64,000 nucleotides of DNA from Limosilactobacillus portuensis (GTDB lineage: Bacteria; Bacillota; Bacilli; Lactobacillales; Lactobacillaceae), in NCBI RefSeq assembly GCF_014838735.1, contig NZ_JABUXQ010000007.1, positions 1 through 64,000 of the forward strand, in the 5' to 3' direction. Under the pieces are notes generated by a model. That model made no database searches, had not been told where the DNA came from, and saw only the letters and a list, made by a program, of their open reading frames with translations. The position numbers and the translations under genes were made by a program. Positions 63,002 through 64,000 of the stretch are shown piece by piece. The stretch's first letter is position 1. Every line of letters begins with the position of its first letter.

Positions 63002-63217
63002 ATGTATAGAGGAATTGATAAATTTGAGTTAAAAGGCGATGGCTTATATATCAATAATAAACGTATTTCCTGCATTAAAAGTCTAAAAATTGATTGTCCA
63101 GATCATAGCGAACTTTCAACATTGACAATTCAAATTGTTGGAAAGTTAAAAGGCATTGATTTTGACAAGACCAGTCAATATGGCTTTGTAAAACCAAATA
63201 TTAAGGACGACTTATAA
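63002..63217 (+). CDS. Small phage protein
   Basis: A 71-residue protein from ATG 63002 with GAGGTGA upstream. Strand-rich (FELKGDGLYINNKRISCIKS). No family recognised. A terminator follows directly. Confidence 0.6.
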   Translation: MYRGIDKFELKGDGLYINNKRISCIKSLKIDCPDHSELSTLTIQIVGKLKGIDFDKTSQYGFVKPNIKDDL

Positions 63218-63250
63218 AAGCGACTATTCAAATGGATAGCCGCTTTTATT
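63218..63250 (+). terminator. Terminator before the scaffold gene
   Basis: AAAAGCG-ACTAT pairs with ATAGC-CGCTTTT over a short loop, followed by ATT. The 100 bp after it hold CGACGG/AAACGG short direct repeats and an AACGGAGG site for the next gene. Confidence 0.8.
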
Positions 63251-63349
63251 ATGCCTTCAAACGTGCTGACAGGCGTTAAAGAGCGGACGGGTTTCCTCGA
63301 CGGAGGTTAAACGGAATAAGCCGACGGGCGTAAAACGGAGGTATTGATA

Positions 63350-64000
63350 ATGGAAAACGGAAATGATGTTCAAACTCAACAGCCTGTGCAAGAACAGGAT
63401 AATCAGCCAACTCAAAATGAGGGCCAAGAAGAAAAGCCTAAAGTAGAGTTCACACCTGAACAACAAAAGGCTATCAGTGCTTTACTTGATTCTAAGATTG
63501 CTAAAGAGCGGACCAAAGCGGAACAGGAAAAGCAAGATGCTATTAAAAAGGCTGAACAACGGGCCAAAATGTCTGCTGAGGAAAGAGCAAAAGCAGAACA
63601 GAAAGACCGTGAAGAAGCCGTAAAAAAGCAACAACAAGACCTAAACCGTAAACTTCGAGAGGTGCAAACTAAGTCAACACTTGTTGATAAGGGTATCAGT
63701 CTTGATATGCTCCCGCTTTTGATGGGTGCTAATGATGAGGAAACCTCACAACGTTTAGATTTATTAGATCAGTACGTTAATAAGAAAGTTCAAGAAGCTA
63801 CCGAGAAACTTATGCAAGGTAAGCAAAACCCAACAGGTGGTAACGGTAGTAACACTGTATCAGTAAATGATAATCCTTGGACTGAACAAGCTTTTAATTT
63901 AACAAAGCAACAAGAAATTTTTAATCAAGATCCAGAAAAGGCCCGGCAGATGATTGCACAAGCGCAACCAAAGCAGGGCTTTTATGTTGGAAAAATGAAT
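63350..64000 (+). CDS. Capsid scaffold protein (DUF4355-like), partial
   Basis: The first 217 codons are present; the gene runs off the window. GGAGG precedes the ATG. The N-terminus is glutamine-rich and acidic (about 1-40), then a long charged coiled coil (KERTKAEQEKQDAIKKAEQR region, about 48-105) and a TGGNGSNTVSVNDNPW segment near the end. This layout matches DUF4355 scaffolding proteins that guide capsid assembly and precede the major capsid gene. Confidence 0.82.
   Translation, partial: MENGNDVQTQQPVQEQDNQPTQNEGQEEKPKVEFTPEQQKAISALLDSKIAKERTKAEQEKQDAIKKAEQRAKMSAEERAKAEQKDREEAVKKQQQDLNRKLREVQTKSTLVDKGISLDMLPLLMGANDEETSQRLDLLDQYVNKKVQEATEKLMQGKQNPTGGNGSNTVSVNDNPWTEQAFNLTKQQEIFNQDPEKARQMIAQAQPKQGFYVGKMN

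Larger units (their letters stand above)
40345..64000. mobile_element. Prophage 2, left part (integrase to scaffold gene)
   Basis: The order integrase, cargo cassette, CI/Cro switch, recombination and replication genes, ArpU-type regulator, terminase, portal, head and scaffold is that of a temperate siphophage of lactobacilli. The left end is the interrupted dprA gene. The capsid, tail and lysis genes and attR lie beyond 64000. All modules seen look intact. Confidence 0.92.

Noticed and set aside
1-64000. CRISPR arrays and rRNA genes
   Set aside because: No regularly spaced repeat-spacer pattern or rRNA sequence was seen; the repeats found are contiguous or scattered.

Overview
The window reads as chromosome of a heterofermentative Lactobacillaceae species, most likely a Limosilactobacillus of the L. 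reuteri group. This rests on gene order and protein character; no search was run. dnaE is followed directly by pyk with no pfkA between them, as expected for a phosphoketolase fermenter. The surface protein carries a KxYKxGKxW signal and an LPXTG anchor, and the housekeeping order (ribT-scpA-scpB-rluB, ypbB-recQ-LysM protein-cmk-rpsA-der-hup, rbgA-rnhB-dprA) is typical of Lactobacillales.

Layout. (1) 1-5.0 kb: right end of a first prophage, with the start of an IS21-like transposase, an XkdX-type protein, holins and a GH25/LysM endolysin, then a RloAB (AbiL-like) defence pair whose second gene has an in-frame stop. (2) 5.0-5.7 kb: a junction with a decayed peptidase T remnant and several hairpins. 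(3) 5.7-40.3 kb: core chromosome. It holds a zinc ABC transporter behind a Zur-like box, DnaE, pyruvate kinase, the RNA-binding protein CvfB, a catalytically degenerate XerD-like protein, the ScpA/ScpB condensin subunits with ScpB fused in frame to RluB, an FMN riboswitch with ribU, RecQ, Cmk, S1, Der, HU, a TPR protein, an LPXTG protein whose promoter spacer holds a G8 tract, Cca, an ABC-F protein, ThyA/FolA, DegV, a GDSL hydrolase, a ypmS-like gene with an early stop, RbgA, RnhB and a truncated DprA. (4) 40.3-64.0 kb: left part of a second prophage, inserted inside dprA.

The second prophage begins with an integrase and a three-gene leftward cassette (C5 methyltransferase, DUF262 protein, HEPN protein) that looks like an uncharacterised defence or R-M-like system. 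It continues with the lysogeny switch (ImmA, CI, Cro and at least four matching 17-bp operators), early genes including RecT, a PD-(D/E)XK nuclease and a replisome organiser with ori-like GGATCC repeats, and an ArpU-type regulator. A roughly 870-nt gene-free block of nested hairpins, one pseudoknot and two tRNA-like folds follows, closed by a terminator. I read this block as a large structured noncoding RNA of the GOLLD/ROOL kind. A small accessory block (LemA-like and membrane proteins) and a ParB-methyltransferase with an internal G8 tract come next, then terminase, portal, head protein and the start of the scaffold gene, where the window ends.

The strongest leads are the structured RNA, the MTase-DUF262-HEPN cassette, the G8-tract promoter and methyltransferase tracts as contingency loci, the ScpB-RluB fusion with an internal start, and the prophage disruption of dprA.
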